Positions 52,815 to 63,940 of a stretch of DNA of 64,000 nucleotides are shown here, one piece after another. The stretch lies in NCBI GenBank assembly GCA_036245525.1, contig BTPG01000002.1:169015528-169079527 (forward strand). Direction: 5' to 3'. A model generated the notes under the pieces. The model did not search any database, was not told where the DNA came from, and was given only the letters and a program-made list of their open reading frames with translations. The stretch's first letter is position 1. The number at the start of each line of letters is the position of its first letter. Source of the stretch: Semisulcospira habei. Taxonomy: Eukaryota > Mollusca > Gastropoda > Semisulcospiridae. The translations under genes were made by a program, and so were the position numbers.

Positions 52815-54538
52815 ATGTGTAGAGTAGCAAACACTACCAAAGGATCTCCGTGATGCTGTCGTTATCACCCTGTACAAAAACAAAGGCGAGAAGTCTGACT
52901 GTTCCAACTATCGGGGAATTACCCTGCTGTCCATTGCTGGGGAAATTCTTGCAAGGCTGCTCCTGAATCGGCTGGTACCTGCCATCGCTGAAGACCACCT
53001 CCCAGAGGGCCAGTGTGGCTTCAGAGCAAACAGGAGCACCACCGATATGGTCTTTGTGCTGAGACAGCTTCAGGAGAAGTGCCGCGAGCAGAACAAAGGG
53101 CTGTACGTAACGTTTGTCGACCTAACAAAAGCGTTCGACACTGTGAGCAGGCAAGGCATGTGGCAGATCCTGGAGCGACTTGGCTGTCCCCCAAAGTTCC
53201 TCAGCATGATTGTCCAGCTACACGAGGACCAGAAAGGCCAGGTCAGACTCCACAATGACCTCTCAGAACCATTCCCTATTCTCAACGGCGTAAAGCAGGG
53301 CTGCGTGCTGGCACCGCCCCTCTTCACCATCTGTTTTAGCATGATGTTGAAGCAGGCCACAGTGGACCTCGATGATGACGATGCAGTGTACATCAGGTAT
53401 CGTCTCGATGGCAGCCTGTTCAACCTCAGACGACTGCAGGCCCACACGAAAACCCTAGACCAACTGATTCGTGAGCTGCTTTTTGCTGATGACGCTGCCC
53501 TCGTTGCACACACAGAGAGAGCCCTGCAGCGCATCACGTCCTGCTTCGCAGACGCTGCCCAGCTCTTTGGACTCGAGGTCAGTCTGAAAAAGACAGAGGT
53601 CCTCCATTAGCCGGCACCCAAGACAGTGTATCGCCCTCCTCACATCACCATTGGCGAGTCTGCACTAAAGTCAGTGCACCAGTTTACTTACCTTGGCTGC
53701 ATTATCACGTCGGACGCCAAGCTGGACAAGGAGCTTGACAGCAGGCTGGCAAAAGCGAACAGCGCTTTCGGGCGACTTTTCAAGCGGGTGTGGCACAATC
53801 AACAGCTGAAAACAGGCACCAAGATCAGCGTGTACAGAGCTGTGGTCCTCACCACCCTGCTGTATGGTTCCGAGTCCTGGGCCCTCTACCGCAGCCAACT
53901 ACGACTCCTCGAACGCTTCCACCAGCGCTGCCTGCGCACCATCCTGGGCATTCACTGGAGTGACTATGTCACCAACATCAAGGTCCTTGAACAGGCTGAA
54001 ACTGTGAGCATCGAGGCTTTGCTGCTGCGGACACAGCTCCGCTGGGCGGGGCATGTCTCCAGGATGGAGGATCATCGCCTACCAAAGATCACCCTGTTCG
54101 GCGAGCTTGCTACTGGACACCGTGACAGGGGCACCAAAGAAGAGATACAAAGACTGTCTCAAAAAGTCACTTAGTGCCTGCCAAATCGACCACCACCAGT
54201 GGTCTTCGCTTGCTGTGGACCGTGACACCTGGCGCTCCACCATTTACAAGGCAGCTGTCTCCTTTGAGGACTCTCGCAGAGCTAGCCTTAAGGACAAGCG
54301 GCTCAGGAGAAAAAACAGAGATGCCGCAACTCAGAACCCTGGCCATACCTCCCCTTGCAGCCACTGCGGTCGAACCTGCCTGTCCCGGATTGGCCTCCGC
54401 AGCCACGAACAAGCCTGCAGACGTCGTGGGCAACTCCTATAAAATCTTCGTTCGCGAAGTCAAGCCAAGAGAGAGAGAGTAGCAGGACAGTTTGGAAGAT
54501 AGGCATTGCTATGCCTAAAACATTTTATCCTGAATAAA
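52815..54538 (+). mobile_element. LINE with C-terminal zinc knuckle, 5'-truncated
   Basis: It begins in the RT domain (LRDAVVITLYKNKGEKSDCS near 52845) and keeps the rest of the ORF plus a short 3' UTR ending in an (ATCA)n tail at 54545-54578. A near-identical 3' end lies at 35686-35965. It is bounded on both sides by long CT tracts. No endonuclease domain remains. Confidence 0.88.
52837..54441 (+). pseudogene. Non-LTR reverse transcriptase with C-terminal C2HC-type finger (one stop, one frameshift)
   Basis: RT motifs: NYRGITLLSI, QCGFRANRSTTDMVFVLRQL, VDLTKAFDTVS (motif A), NGVKQGCVLAPPLF and LLFADDAALVAH (motif C). A connection domain follows (QFTYLGCIITSDAKL, TLLYGSESWALY, LRWAGHVSRMEDHRLPK). 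The C-terminal finger is CSHCGRTC...HEQAC. Breaks: TAG at 53608-53610 and a frameshift near 54125-54140. This looks like the widespread invertebrate LINE with this tail; I do not assign a clade. Confidence 0.88.
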
Positions 54539-54574
54539 AACGTTTCATCATCAATCATCAATCATCAATCATCA

Positions 54575-54682
<108 letters not shown>

Positions 54683-55345
54683 GCACTGAGTTATTCATAA
54701 AAATATATTGCGTGTGGGATTGGATTGCTAAACTTACAAAACTGTTTGATTAACTGGCTATTCATTTCCACGCTCATAACAGTTCACCCGGTACACCTTC
54801 AAAGACAATAGTCGCGCTTGTTGGACACTCATTGGACTGGGCGCCATCTTGTCTTTGTGCGACCTACCTCGTGTTTTCGCTCCCAGTGTTTAGTGGTTTT
54901 TCGTTGGATATACTGTGTTTCGTGTGCTGAAAGTCTGCTGAGTATCGTATAAGAGTGCGCTGATGAGGATTATGCTTGTGTTTCGTCGGATCTGGTTGCT
55001 GTTTGAGTGGTATCGTATTGAATTGTGTCTGTCATTTGAATTTTTGTTTACGTCGCCATTTTGTTTTTTCCGCAGCGTGGGTTTCGCCGGGCCTTTCCGC
55101 GCCCTGTTTTTCATGTGCTGCGTGCTAGTGTGTGATATTTTTACTGTGTGAGTCTGTTTGCCACCCGTTGTTGCATCTGCTGCTTGGTTGTTGTAGATTC
55201 GTTCGTGTTCCCACCGTTCTATAGGTTTACGTGTGCTCTCTCGTCGACATCTCGCCCTCCCCACTCTCGGCGCCATTGCCCGATCTCGCCGCTGACCGAC
55301 CGGAAATCAGGTCGCTCCCCTACCACACCGCTCACACATACACCG

Positions 55346-55346
<1 letters not shown>

Positions 55347-55429
<83 letters not shown>

Positions 55430-55448
55430 CTTACACACACACACACAC
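55347..55448. repeat. (CA)n microsatellite in LINE 5' region
   Basis: CA repeats 55347-55429, a short ACTTA interruption, then more CA to 55448. Confidence 0.97.
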
Positions 55449-55498
55449 CCTACTGAACCCTCTTCTCGCCTTCCTCTTTCTTGTCCTCACAAACAATC

Positions 55499-56160
55499 AT
55501 GCTCATCAAATACACACGCCAACAACTGCTATCTCTACGTCGCCACGCCACCTACTGCCCGGCCGGTGTCGCTGACAGTGTTTCAGATGCCTTACGCGGC
55601 ATCCGATCGCGAAAGAGAGGCCACAGAGGCGGAATTAGCAAAAGGCGGGACTCACCACCACAAACACAACCACACACTTCTTCCCCTTTTCCTATGCCCT
55701 CCCACCCCTTCCGCCTCCCCCTGCCTCCTCGATTTCTCCACCTCCCTTCCTTCTTCTCCCATTTCCTTTCCTCTCTTGCTCATCTACTGCTCCCTGCTTT
55801 CCTTGGCCGCCTCCTCCCCCGCCCTCCTCTCCGGCCTTCCTCCCCTCACCCCCTTCTCCTTCGCCTGCTTTTTCCTCCTCGTCCCCTCTCGCCCCTTTCT
55901 CCTCCCCTTCGCCCTCCCCCTCCCTCTTATCTACCTCAGCTTTTCCTACTCCCCTTCCTCCTCCTCCCCCCTCTTCCCCTCACCCTCCTCTCGCATCCTC
56001 TCTCTTGGCCGGTTCTCCTTCCCCGTCTTTTCCTCCTCCCCCCTCTCCCCCTCCTCCCTCCTTCCCCCCTCCATCCTCTTTCCCCCCTCCCCACCCTCCT
56101 CTTCCTTTGTGCTCTTCTTCGTCCGTTTCTTCTCCATCTTCCTCTTCTGGCTCATCCAAC
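55499..56160 (+). pseudogene. N-terminal part of the LINE ORF and C/T-rich linker (frame 2)
   Basis: ATG at 55499 opens MLIKYTRQQLLSLRRHATYC followed by RSRKRGHRGG. The Y(T/S)xxQLLxLR start resembles the N-terminus of many CR1-type polyproteins. About 460 bp of C/T-rich sequence (55680-56140) follows, which encodes only Pro/Leu/Ser in every frame. The endonuclease lies in another frame, so at least one indel is expected inside this tract. Confidence 0.65.
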
Positions 56161-59007
56161 CTAAAACTGTGTCTATTCAATGCACAGTCTGTCTGCAAAG
56201 ATGGCAAAGCCGACGTGATTTCAGATTTCATCCTAGACAATGACCTAGATGTTGTCGTGATCACCGAAACGTGGCTCCGCTCAGCTGGCGATGAACCCAT
56301 CATCGCCAGCGTCACTCCGAGTGGCTACCGCCTGGCCTCCTTCCCGCGTGCTTCCAGAGGGGGTGGCATTGCCATCATCTACAGGGGCTGTCTCTCAACT
56401 CACCTCTCCTTCTCTCAGTCTCTCCCTTTTGCTCATCCCTCCTTTGAATCTGTCGAGGCCGTAGCAACACTCCCTGGCCAGTCCCTCATCTTCTCATGTA
56501 TCTATCGCCCCCCTCCAAGCTCTCAAAACAAACTCACAAACTCCATGTTCCTCACCGAGTTCGATCTCCTCCTCGACCACTACAGCACACGACCCGGAAA
56601 ACACATCCTTCTTGGTGATTTTAACTTCCACTTCGACAAACCCGACCACCCCGACACAAAACGCCTTTGCACGTCACTTTCTAACCACAATCTTACACAG
56701 CACATCACTAAACCCACCCGCCGACTCGGCCACACCCTCGACTGGATCATCACCCGCACCTCCGATCAACTCTTCCTCGACTTTGACACCTCCTCTGTGC
56801 TTCCCTCCGACCACCTCGCTATTCTCGTCGCCCTCAACCTACCTCCCCCGAAAAAGCCAAAGCTCTTTGTCTCTCGTCGCAAACTAAAATCTGTCAACCG
56901 AGAGAACTTTTTCGACGAAGCTGTCGACCTTCTCTTGGACCCCGCCTCCTCTCCCGATCTTGCATCCCATTTCGATTCCTCCCTTCGAAAACTTCTAGAC
57001 ACCCATGCCCCTGTCACCACCTGCTCCATACCCAACCGACTCCCCTCCCCCTGGCTCACTGACGACATAGCCGAGGCCAAGCGCGAGCGTCGACAAGCGG
57101 AACGCCGCTGGCGCTCATCCGACCTCACCGTTCATAGAGAGATCTTCCAAACCACCAGATCCAAAGTCTGCAGAATGATCTCCGACTCCAAACGCAAACA
57201 CCTTCAAAACAAAATCCTGGAATCCACTTCTTCCAAAACCCTCTACGCTACCATGAACACACTCCTAGGCACTTCTAAAGACTCTCCTCTTCCCAACACA
57301 CACAGCAAAGAAGAACTTCCGTCCGCCTTTTCCTCCTATTTCTCCGACAAAATCCAAACTCTGCGCAACACACTCGACACTCTTCCTTCTTCGCCTTGCC
57401 TCCCTGACACCCCCTTTTCCGGCACTCCCCTCTCGTCCTTCCGCCCCGTCTCTCAGGATGAAGTCCTCAAGACCATAAAGTCCATGCCTTTCAAAACCTG
57501 CGAACTAGACCCCCTCCCAGCTTCCCTCTACCAGGACGGCCTCTCAAAACTTTTGCCCTTCATTACGGACATCATCAACACATCTCTAAAAAATGGCTCC
57601 GTCCCCGATATCTTCAAGTCCGCCATCGTCCGTCCTCTCCTCAAAAAACACAACCTCGACCCAAACGAACTCAAGAACTACCGCCCAGTCTCCAATCTCT
57701 CTTTCCTGTCCAAGCTTCTTGAGAAGGTCGTCCTCAACCAACTCAACCTCCACCTCGCCGACAACAACCTCCTCAGTCCCTTCCAGTCTGCCTATCGCAA
57801 ACATCACAGCACTGAAGCAGCCCTTCTACATATCCTAAACGACCTGCTTCTCTCCACTGACTCGGGCAACATCTCCCTTCTTACGCTACTCGATCTCTCT
57901 GCCGCCTTCGACACCATAGACCACTCTATCCTCCTCCACCGCCTCCACCACTCCTTTGGCATCACTGACTCTGCTCACTCCTGGTTTCTCTCCTACCTCT
58001 CCGACAGACAGCAGTCCGTCACCATCGACGGCGTCTCCTCCAACCCAGTCAGGCTCTCCTGCGGCGTTCCTCAGGGGTCCGTCCTGGGCCCGGTCCTTTT
58101 TACACTCTACATCTCCCCACTGTCCAACATCATCCAGTCTCACCACATACACCACCACCTCTACGCTGACGACTCACAACTACTAGACAAAGACAAACTC
58201 GACAACACTCAGACACTACTGACTCGCACGGCTGACTGCTATGATGACGTGAAAAACTGGATGACAGCAAACAAGCTCAAACTAAACGACGACAAAACGG
58301 AAGCCATGCTGGTAGGCACTCGCCAGAAACTTTCCCAGCTCTCTCCCTCTCTCCACCTTCAACTCGACAGCACCCCCATCTCCCTCTCTGACTCGGTCAA
58401 GAACCTTGGCGTTATCCTCGATTCCTCTCTTTCCATGACCAGCTTCGTCTCCGCCACGGCCCAGGCATGTTATTTCCACCTCCGCCGCATCAGTCAGATC
58501 AGAAAATACCTCACTACCGAAGCTGCCACCAAACTCGCTGTCTCTCTCATCTTATCTCGCATCGACTACTGCAACTCTCTCCTTTCTGGCCTTCCTCACT
58601 CCACCACTCTCACTCTCCAGCGCGTCCAGAACAATGCTGCCCGCCTCGTCCTCAGAAAGAAAAAATCCGACCACATCACTCCCCTGCTCAAGCTCCTTCA
58701 CTGGCTCCCCATCCCCCAACGCATCCAATACAAGATTCTGTCTCTCTGCTACAAATCCCTGAACAACTACGCTCCTGCGTATCTCTCCAACTTACTTCAC
58801 CCCTACACTCCTCCCCGCTCCCTCCGTTCCGCCTCTGACCCTCTCCGCCTCCTCATCCCCCGCACCAAACTCAGCACTTTCGGCCCCCGCTCTTTCTCAG
58901 TATACGGTCCAACCACCTGGAACACTCTCCCACTCTCTCTCCGTCAGAAACACTCGCTCTCCTCCTTCCAGTCTGCCCTCAAAACTCATCTCTTTCAACA
59001 GTTCTAG
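56005..59007 (+). CDS. LINE endonuclease-reverse transcriptase (1000-codon open frame)
   Basis: The APE-type endonuclease covers about residues 50-275: FNAQSVC (N), VVITETWL (E), RGGGIAIIY, IYRPPPSS, LLGDFNFHFD, LDWIIT and SDHLAILVAL (the SDH triad). The RT covers about residues 520-830: IVRPLLKK, NYRPVSNLSFLSKLLEKVV, LLDLSAAFDTIDHS (motif A), CGVPQGSVLGPVLF, HLYADDSQLL (motif C) and WMTANKLKLNDDKTE. The C-terminal part holds VKNLGVILDSSLSM, LSRIDYCNSLLSGLP, HWLPIPQRIQYKIL and WNTLPLSLRQKHSLSSF. This enzyme nicks target DNA and primes cDNA there. All key residues are intact. The annotated start lies in the C/T-rich linker; the natural start is probably 55499. Confidence 0.93.
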   Translation: MAGSPSPSFPPPPSPPPPSFPPPSSFPPPHPPLPLCSSSSVSSPSSSSGSSNLKLCLFNAQSVCKDGKADVISDFILDNDLDVVVITETWLRSAGDEPIIASVTPSGYRLASFPRASRGGGIAIIYRGCLSTHLSFSQSLPFAHPSFESVEAVATLPGQSLIFSCIYRPPPSSQNKLTNSMFLTEFDLLLDHYSTRPGKHILLGDFNFHFDKPDHPDTKRLCTSLSNHNLTQHITKPTRRLGHTLDWIITRTSDQLFLDFDTSSVLPSDHLAILVALNLPPPKKPKLFVSRRKLKSVNRENFFDEAVDLLLDPASSPDLASHFDSSLRKLLDTHAPVTTCSIPNRLPSPWLTDDIAEAKRERRQAERRWRSSDLTVHREIFQTTRSKVCRMISDSKRKHLQNKILESTSSKTLYATMNTLLGTSKDSPLPNTHSKEELPSAFSSYFSDKIQTLRNTLDTLPSSPCLPDTPFSGTPLSSFRPVSQDEVLKTIKSMPFKTCELDPLPASLYQDGLSKLLPFITDIINTSLKNGSVPDIFKSAIVRPLLKKHNLDPNELKNYRPVSNLSFLSKLLEKVVLNQLNLHLADNNLLSPFQSAYRKHHSTEAALLHILNDLLLSTDSGNISLLTLLDLSAAFDTIDHSILLHRLHHSFGITDSAHSWFLSYLSDRQQSVTIDGVSSNPVRLSCGVPQGSVLGPVLFTLYISPLSNIIQSHHIHHHLYADDSQLLDKDKLDNTQTLLTRTADCYDDVKNWMTANKLKLNDDKTEAMLVGTRQKLSQLSPSLHLQLDSTPISLSDSVKNLGVILDSSLSMTSFVSATAQACYFHLRRISQIRKYLTTEAATKLAVSLILSRIDYCNSLLSGLPHSTTLTLQRVQNNAARLVLRKKKSDHITPLLKLLHWLPIPQRIQYKILSLCYKSLNNYAPAYLSNLLHPYTPPRSLRSASDPLRLLIPRTKLSTFGPRSFSVYGPTTWNTLPLSLRQKHSLSSFQSALKTHLFQQF

Positions 59008-59198
59008 CACTATATCACCACACTCCCCAGCCCAAGCTGACCGTCCTAATGTATCTTCACTATTTGTGTTACGTGAGTCACTGTCTAAAGCGTGCGCATG
59101 CGTGTGCGAGTTGTGAGTGCGCGCTTAGAGTTATAATTATTATAAGATAAGCGCATTATAAATTCCGTAATTATTATTATTATTACTCATGTCTGCCC

Positions 59199-59415
59199 GT
59201 AATCCCCTCCCTGCCACTGGACGCATATTTGGTTTATGAAATATTTGTTCATTCAAGGACCAAAAGCCACAACCGCTCGGCAAGGATCAGAAACAAATTG
59301 GTTTTAGCGAGAGGCTTAGATCCTCATGAGCCCTCGTAATCGCGGGGGTTCATGAGGATCTATGCCCCTTTCATTTGGATCGTGTCTATGTTTCCTCGGC
59401 CGTGAAGGGGTTACG
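59199..59415. mobile_element. Hairpin element family B, copy B16
   Basis: GTAATCCCCTCCCTGCCACTGG at the left and CGGCCGTGAAGGGGTTAC at the right. Core TAGATCCTCATGAGCCC / complement. It starts 12 bp after the LINE tail. Both TTAA ends read GTAA/TTAC. Confidence 0.85.
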
Positions 59416-59889
59416 GTGTTTCTGGAGCCGGGATTTAATTTTCGTTTCTGTTGGTAGGGTACTGGAGTTTCCCACCCGCTGTTTTCCATTGCATACCTGC
59501 ATGCCTATTGCTATATAGATAATAGACTTACGGCAGATTATATACATTGCTTTTACTAACATTTTAACGTTGTAAGCCTACAACGTTTTCTTGCATTATT
59601 ATGTGGTAACAAAGATTTGATTCCGACTTCAAGTCCTCCCCCCCCCCCCCCCACCTTTTTTTGTGTTCCTATATCTACCCATGCACTGTTGGATTCTTCT
59701 CCCGTTTTAGTTCAGGGCAGATAATTCAGATGAAAATATGAAACTATTCATATTCTCAGTACGTGGGAGCACGCTTATAATAAACACCTTTTACAAATGT
59801 CTTATAATAATAAATTATTCTTAGACCTAATTGGCGGGATTTTTTTCCTGCCCAGAGCGAACTGCAGGAAATTAACCAGCCGTGATAAT
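59416..59889. other. AT-rich non-coding stretch
   Basis: C run at 59638-59652. No gene seen. Confidence 0.4.
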
Positions 59890-60106
59890 TTAACTGATCC
59901 AGTCCCGACATACCATAGCAAGATATGGATTGACCATGATAGTTCAAGGGTGGTGCCAGAATAGTTTGGCGCCTACCGGCGCCAAGCTGTTCTGGCACCA
60001 CCCTTAAACTATCATGGTCGATCTGTCTCAGTCCTGACTTGTAATGTAGTCCTCAGAGGACAACTCCAGAATGTGGGTATTTAGTACCTGGGACAATACG
60101 AGTTAA
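59890..60106 (+). mobile_element. Hairpin element family A, copy A17
   Basis: TTAACTGATCCAGTCCCGAC at the left and GACAATACGAGTTAA at the right. Core GGTGGTGCCAGAATAGTTTGG / CCAAGCTGTTCTGGCACCACC around CGCCTACCGGCG. Confidence 0.85.
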
Positions 60107-60179
60107 AAGATTTGCATCACTAGCCGCCTTGCATAGTTTGGAATAATGTGGCAAACTCAGTATGCTCAATAGAACTTTC

Positions 60180-61279
60180 AACCCCAGGAGTCATTAACCG
60201 CCATCAGCCCTCGCAGTCGCGGGGACTCGTTAGGATTGAATAAATATTAGATATATTATGTCTCTTGTTGTTACGTGTTGAGTCGTAGTCGTAGTATGAT
60301 ATCACACCCGACGCACGCACGTAAGGTTCTTTTTAAGTAAACTTCATTCAGCTGCAACCCGTCACACGTGGCTTAAGGTTGTAGACAATACTGGAGTAAC
60401 AGTTCCAACAATACTTGATTTCAGCGATGCGATCTCCACACAATGCATTCCCCAAATGCACCAACACTGATACAATGTCTCTTCTGCAAATGTCAACACT
60501 GGCGACACAATGCGTTTCTCTTACAACGTACACCACCGTTACGCTGCGTCTCTCACAATGTACACCCTATACGGGCCACGTACCTAGGATAAACTGTGTG
60601 TCCCTACAACTGACAATGCATGGCAATGTACACATGTGCTTCCTAGCACCAACTTTTATAGTAGAACGACTTTCCAGAATAATCTAAGGAATTCACACAA
60701 CGCAACCAATCAGAACGGAACACGTAACTGAAACTCATAAATATTAATAAATTAAAAAAAAAACTTTCTAGAATAACTACAATAGTCTACAAAAATTCGA
60801 CTGCTAATTTCAGCCCCAAATCCTATTGTGTAATGACGTCACACAATAGTATGGCTGACCATTCACGACTTTTCATAAAAACGCAAAGAACGGCTGCTAA
60901 TTTCACGCGGACAGGAAACAACTATGACTAAAAATAGAGCGACTCTACTACCGCTATTCTCCGTGCGACTTTGCTAGAAGCTTCCGGACTAAACTTAGAA
61001 TATCATAACAAAACCAATTCCGCTATCTGCGCGAACAATAAAGAATCCCACTGAAAAGGTACGTGATTCGCAACCATGATAGCGACTCAAATAACTCGGA
61101 TCGTTTCCTACGATTAACACATGCATGCTCTCACAGAACAACACAACCACAATCGTAACACTTGTCAGTCCTATGTTCTTTATGCCAATTTATGTCCCAT
61201 TTACATCTGTGTTCTTGACGCGAACGTCGGTCAGCGTGCAGTGGTTTCAGTTCGTGATTACTGGCAGCGAAAGGGTTAA
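60180..61279. mobile_element. Hairpin element family B, copy B17, split by a solo LTR
   Basis: The left part is 60180-60268 (CATCAGCCCTCGCAGTCGCGGGGACT...TATGTCTCTTGT). The right part resumes at 61166 with CAGTCCTATGTTC and ends CTGGCAGCGAAAGGGTTAA at 61261-61279, the standard family B right end. Confidence 0.75.
60269..61160. mobile_element. Solo LTR (892 bp)
   Basis: It begins TGTTACGTG and ends ATCGTAACA (TG...CA with 7-bp inverted ends). It is flanked by a perfect 5-bp duplication CTTGT at 60264-60268 and 61161-61165. No internal retrovirus-like genes. Ends and 5-bp duplication fit a Ty3/Gypsy-type LTR retrotransposon reduced to one LTR. Orientation is unknown. Confidence 0.85.
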
Positions 61280-61454
61280 TCTGTTACGACTGATCGACTG
61301 ATCTACCTCACTGATTCTTGTTAGCATTGTTTCGTAGGTCAGTGCGCCTGAATGCGAAACATGTTAATATTATTGGCTTGTGAAATCTTCGATCATCACG
61401 ACTGTTGTTTGCCATGTGTGGGGATATCACAAAACCGAAGAAATACTTGATTCA

Positions 61455-61505
61455 GGGGGGAGTGGGGAGGGGGAGTGGGGAGGGGGAGGGGGGAGGGGGG
61501 GGGTG
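61455..61505. repeat. G-rich tract (possible G-quadruplex)
   Basis: GGGGGGAGTGGGGAGGGGGA-type runs, at least six runs of four or more G. Confidence 0.85.
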
Positions 61506-61583
61506 AGAGACCACTAGTAGACCGCTGGTGGTCGCTGTATGCGTGAAACGAGCGTCTATGGTGCAATCTCTGAGCCAGGATCC

Positions 61584-61658
61584 ATCAGCAAGAGGCATAG
61601 ATTCTCATGAGGCACTGCAGCTGCAGGGCCTCATGAGAATCTATGTCTCTTGCTGGCA
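61584..61658. mobile_element. Hairpin element family B, core-only copy
   Basis: CATCAGCAAGAGGCATAGAT and ATCTATGTCTCTTGCTGG, with CACTGCAGCTGCAGGGCC in the centre. Almost a perfect 75-bp palindrome. Confidence 0.9.
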
Positions 61659-61661
61659 GAA

Positions 61662-62183
61662 ATCATGTTCGTCCTCAAACTTCCATTTACATTGTCAGAT
61701 TTAAGGTTTTCATAATCCGGGAAAACGGTCTGTTTAGATTGAGGTACAGATTTAGATGCTTACACCAAGCGGCCAGGCATCGGTTTTGCTACATTTTGGT
61801 CTGTGATTCTTCAGTGTTGAGAAACTGACTCTATTCTGTTCGCTCAGTGCTGAGGGGCGGAATTTCTTTTGCTCTTGAACAGGATTGTTGTGGAATTAAC
61901 ACGAAACACCAAATCGACCAAAGCCGAGGCGAGGCGGCTAAAGCGATTTACTTTCATTAATCATGCTAATGTAGATACATAACTTCTGATACAAAGCAAA
62001 TCTTTCCATCTGCGAGTGATGTAGAAGTACATAAGCATATGCTGCAAAAGAAAATTCTTTTCTGTGTCCGTGTTTCTTACACATATTAAGTAGGTCGTTG
62101 GGCCTCGGATAACATCAAAGGTCTTGCATTTGTAGGTTTAACCTGTATCACGCTGTCAGTTTGAGGAAACACGTAGAAAATCT
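61662..62183. other. Non-coding stretch
   Basis: No gene or repeat recognised. Confidence 0.4.
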
Positions 62184-62184
62184 A

Positions 62185-62250
62185 CAAGGGACATATATTT
62201 TTATGAGCCCCAGGGCCCATTTGAATCTATGTCTTTTGCAGATAGTCGTT
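62185..62250. mobile_element. Hairpin element family B, decayed core
   Basis: CTACAAGGGACATATATTTT at the left and TGAATCTATGTCTTTTGCAG at the right. Confidence 0.55.
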
Positions 62251-62410
62251 GTTAAATAAGGGCCCGCTTTGAGACATCGCGTGTTCTGGTACTAGCGGAA
62301 GAAACAGGGTGTATTTCTGTTGCTGTCTTTATACGCATCGGGAAGCTAATCGAGCCGACCTTCCACTACGTGAAAACTTGGTCACCTTGATATAAAAAGT
62401 CCTTCACATG

Positions 62411-62472
62411 CAACAACAACAACAAAATGGACGCTTTGCACAACAACAACAACAACAACAACAAAAACAACG
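62411..62472. repeat. (CAA)n microsatellite
   Basis: Interrupted CAA/AAC repeats. The poly-Gln/Asn reading frames across it are not supported as genes. Confidence 0.9.
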
Positions 62473-63388
62473 ACGAAAGAGTTTACTTCCTTGTCATTTT
62501 TCTTATTCCCCTCAAAACATGTTTCTTTCTTTTTTTCTTGAACTTTGCGGGCTTTTGGTATGGATTCCCTCTGCACAACAAAACGTCAAAATTGTTATTG
62601 TATCGCAATGAAAATTTCATTTTTCACAAAAATTACTTCCTGTCTTTTGCCTTTCTAAAATGGGCAGAATTGTGTCAAATACAGTTCGGAATTTTTTTTA
62701 AAATCTGAAGTTGTAGAGGCATATGAGATTATATGAATCCCATAGAATAAAGCGGCTGCACAAAAGCGTGTTATAAAACTGGAGATTAGGAAGAGCCCAT
62801 CAGCAACAAAACAAATCCGCCACAAACTGGATCCAGGACGTATTTCATTTGACGGACCGTGCACAGCGGCTTAGTGTCAGTCTGAAAACTATGCCTATGT
62901 ATAATGACGACATAAAAATAAATAAATGCACGGTTGGCAAAAGCGTCATGTGTGTGCGTGGCATATTATTCATGTGCTGAAATGAAAACGGTGTCCAATT
63001 TGTGCTTTTATGAGACTGCACTAGATTCAAGATTCAAGATTACTTTATTGTTGCTATATAGCAATTTTTTTTCTTGCCACCTCAGATGCTGCTCACATTC
63101 ACTCACTCGCTCATTCGACAAATTATAATAATAGAGCTACAAAATGGACAATGTGACTCGGGACGGGTGAAGCCCGTCGCCAAGGCATTTAATGGCCGGG
63201 CGCCAGTGGCCTCATTCCGACCCAAACCTCCCAGACAAAAACAGAATGCTAAGTCAGCCAGCCCTTTGTCTCCTGAACACACGATTATATGTTTTTTGTT
63301 TTGTTTTGTTTTTTGTTATGTTCAGTCCTACTTGACTCAAGCTAGTACATGAAAATACAAGTGTGTGTCAAAATGGTTGTTGTGATGC
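62473..63388. other. Non-coding stretch
   Basis: ATTCAAGATTCAAGATTACTTTATTG at 63027-63052 resembles the tail of a retroposon. No gene seen. Confidence 0.35.
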
Positions 63389-63389
63389 G

Positions 63390-63940
63390 TCTAGTGTGGT
63401 AGCGCAGTGGTAGTGCTTGTCACTTCTCGCTTTCAGCTTCCACCGCTGGCTAGCAGTATTGCGAAAAGGAGGGCAGAATGCGTCAGTCTCTCTCTGCCAG
63501 TACACAGCCTCTCCAACAACAAGCCCCATGTGGTGCCTCCTCGCGGCGACACACCGTAACTGAGCACCTCACGGACTCAGGCTAAACTACAGGGGACTCG
63601 GAGTGGCCCCCAGCCGACACGCGGCATGCAGGCCCACCGGTGTGTGGACTGATAGGCCCTGATGCCCGTGAACCTGACTCCCAACTATGGGTAAATAGCC
63701 CCACTGCCTTGTGGGTGCCTCGGGAGAGGCAAAGGCTAGGGGAACAAACCCCGACAGAAACCAACCAATGATCAACGAAGTCGGAGTGTCGCTGACTATG
63801 CCATCTGGTATAGTGTGGAAACCCGTCAGGGAAACGCCGAGCACACACGCAACCCTCATGGATTATGCCTCAGGTGGATATTAATCTTGACATCTATGGC
63901 AGAAACTCGGGAATGCTGAAGAAGAAGAAGAAAATACAAG
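63390..63940 (+). mobile_element. Putative retroposon with tRNA-like head and (GAA)n tail
   Basis: GTGGTAGCGCAGTGGTAGTG at 63398 contains a good RNA polymerase III A box (TAGCGCAGTGG). A B box ~35-40 bp on is weak. The body is GC-rich and non-coding, and ends GCTGAAGAAGAAGAAGAAAA near 63916-63934. This fits a tRNA-derived SINE or a SINE-LINE composite. It is not a functional tRNA gene. Confidence 0.4.

Larger units (their letters stand above)
54800..59187 (+). mobile_element. CR1/L2-like LINE, nearly complete
   Basis: A 5' untranslated part (about 54800-55498) contains a (CA)n microsatellite. A single long coding region (55499-59007) has endonuclease and reverse transcriptase domains. A 3' UTR (GCGCGCTTAGAGTTATAATT...) ends in AATTATTATTATTATT at 59166-59187. 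The exact 5' border is not clear and no target duplication was seen. Truncated 3' ends of this family lie at 35085 (+) and 50786 (-), so the family has been active in this genome. Confidence 0.88.

Noticed and set aside
55946..56315. Glu/Arg/Lys-rich minus-strand frames
   Set aside because: Reverse translation of the C/T-rich LINE linker.
63398..63470. Functional tRNA gene
   Set aside because: A box present, but the B box is weak and no cloverleaf with a 7-bp acceptor stem could be drawn by eye; treated as a SINE-like head.
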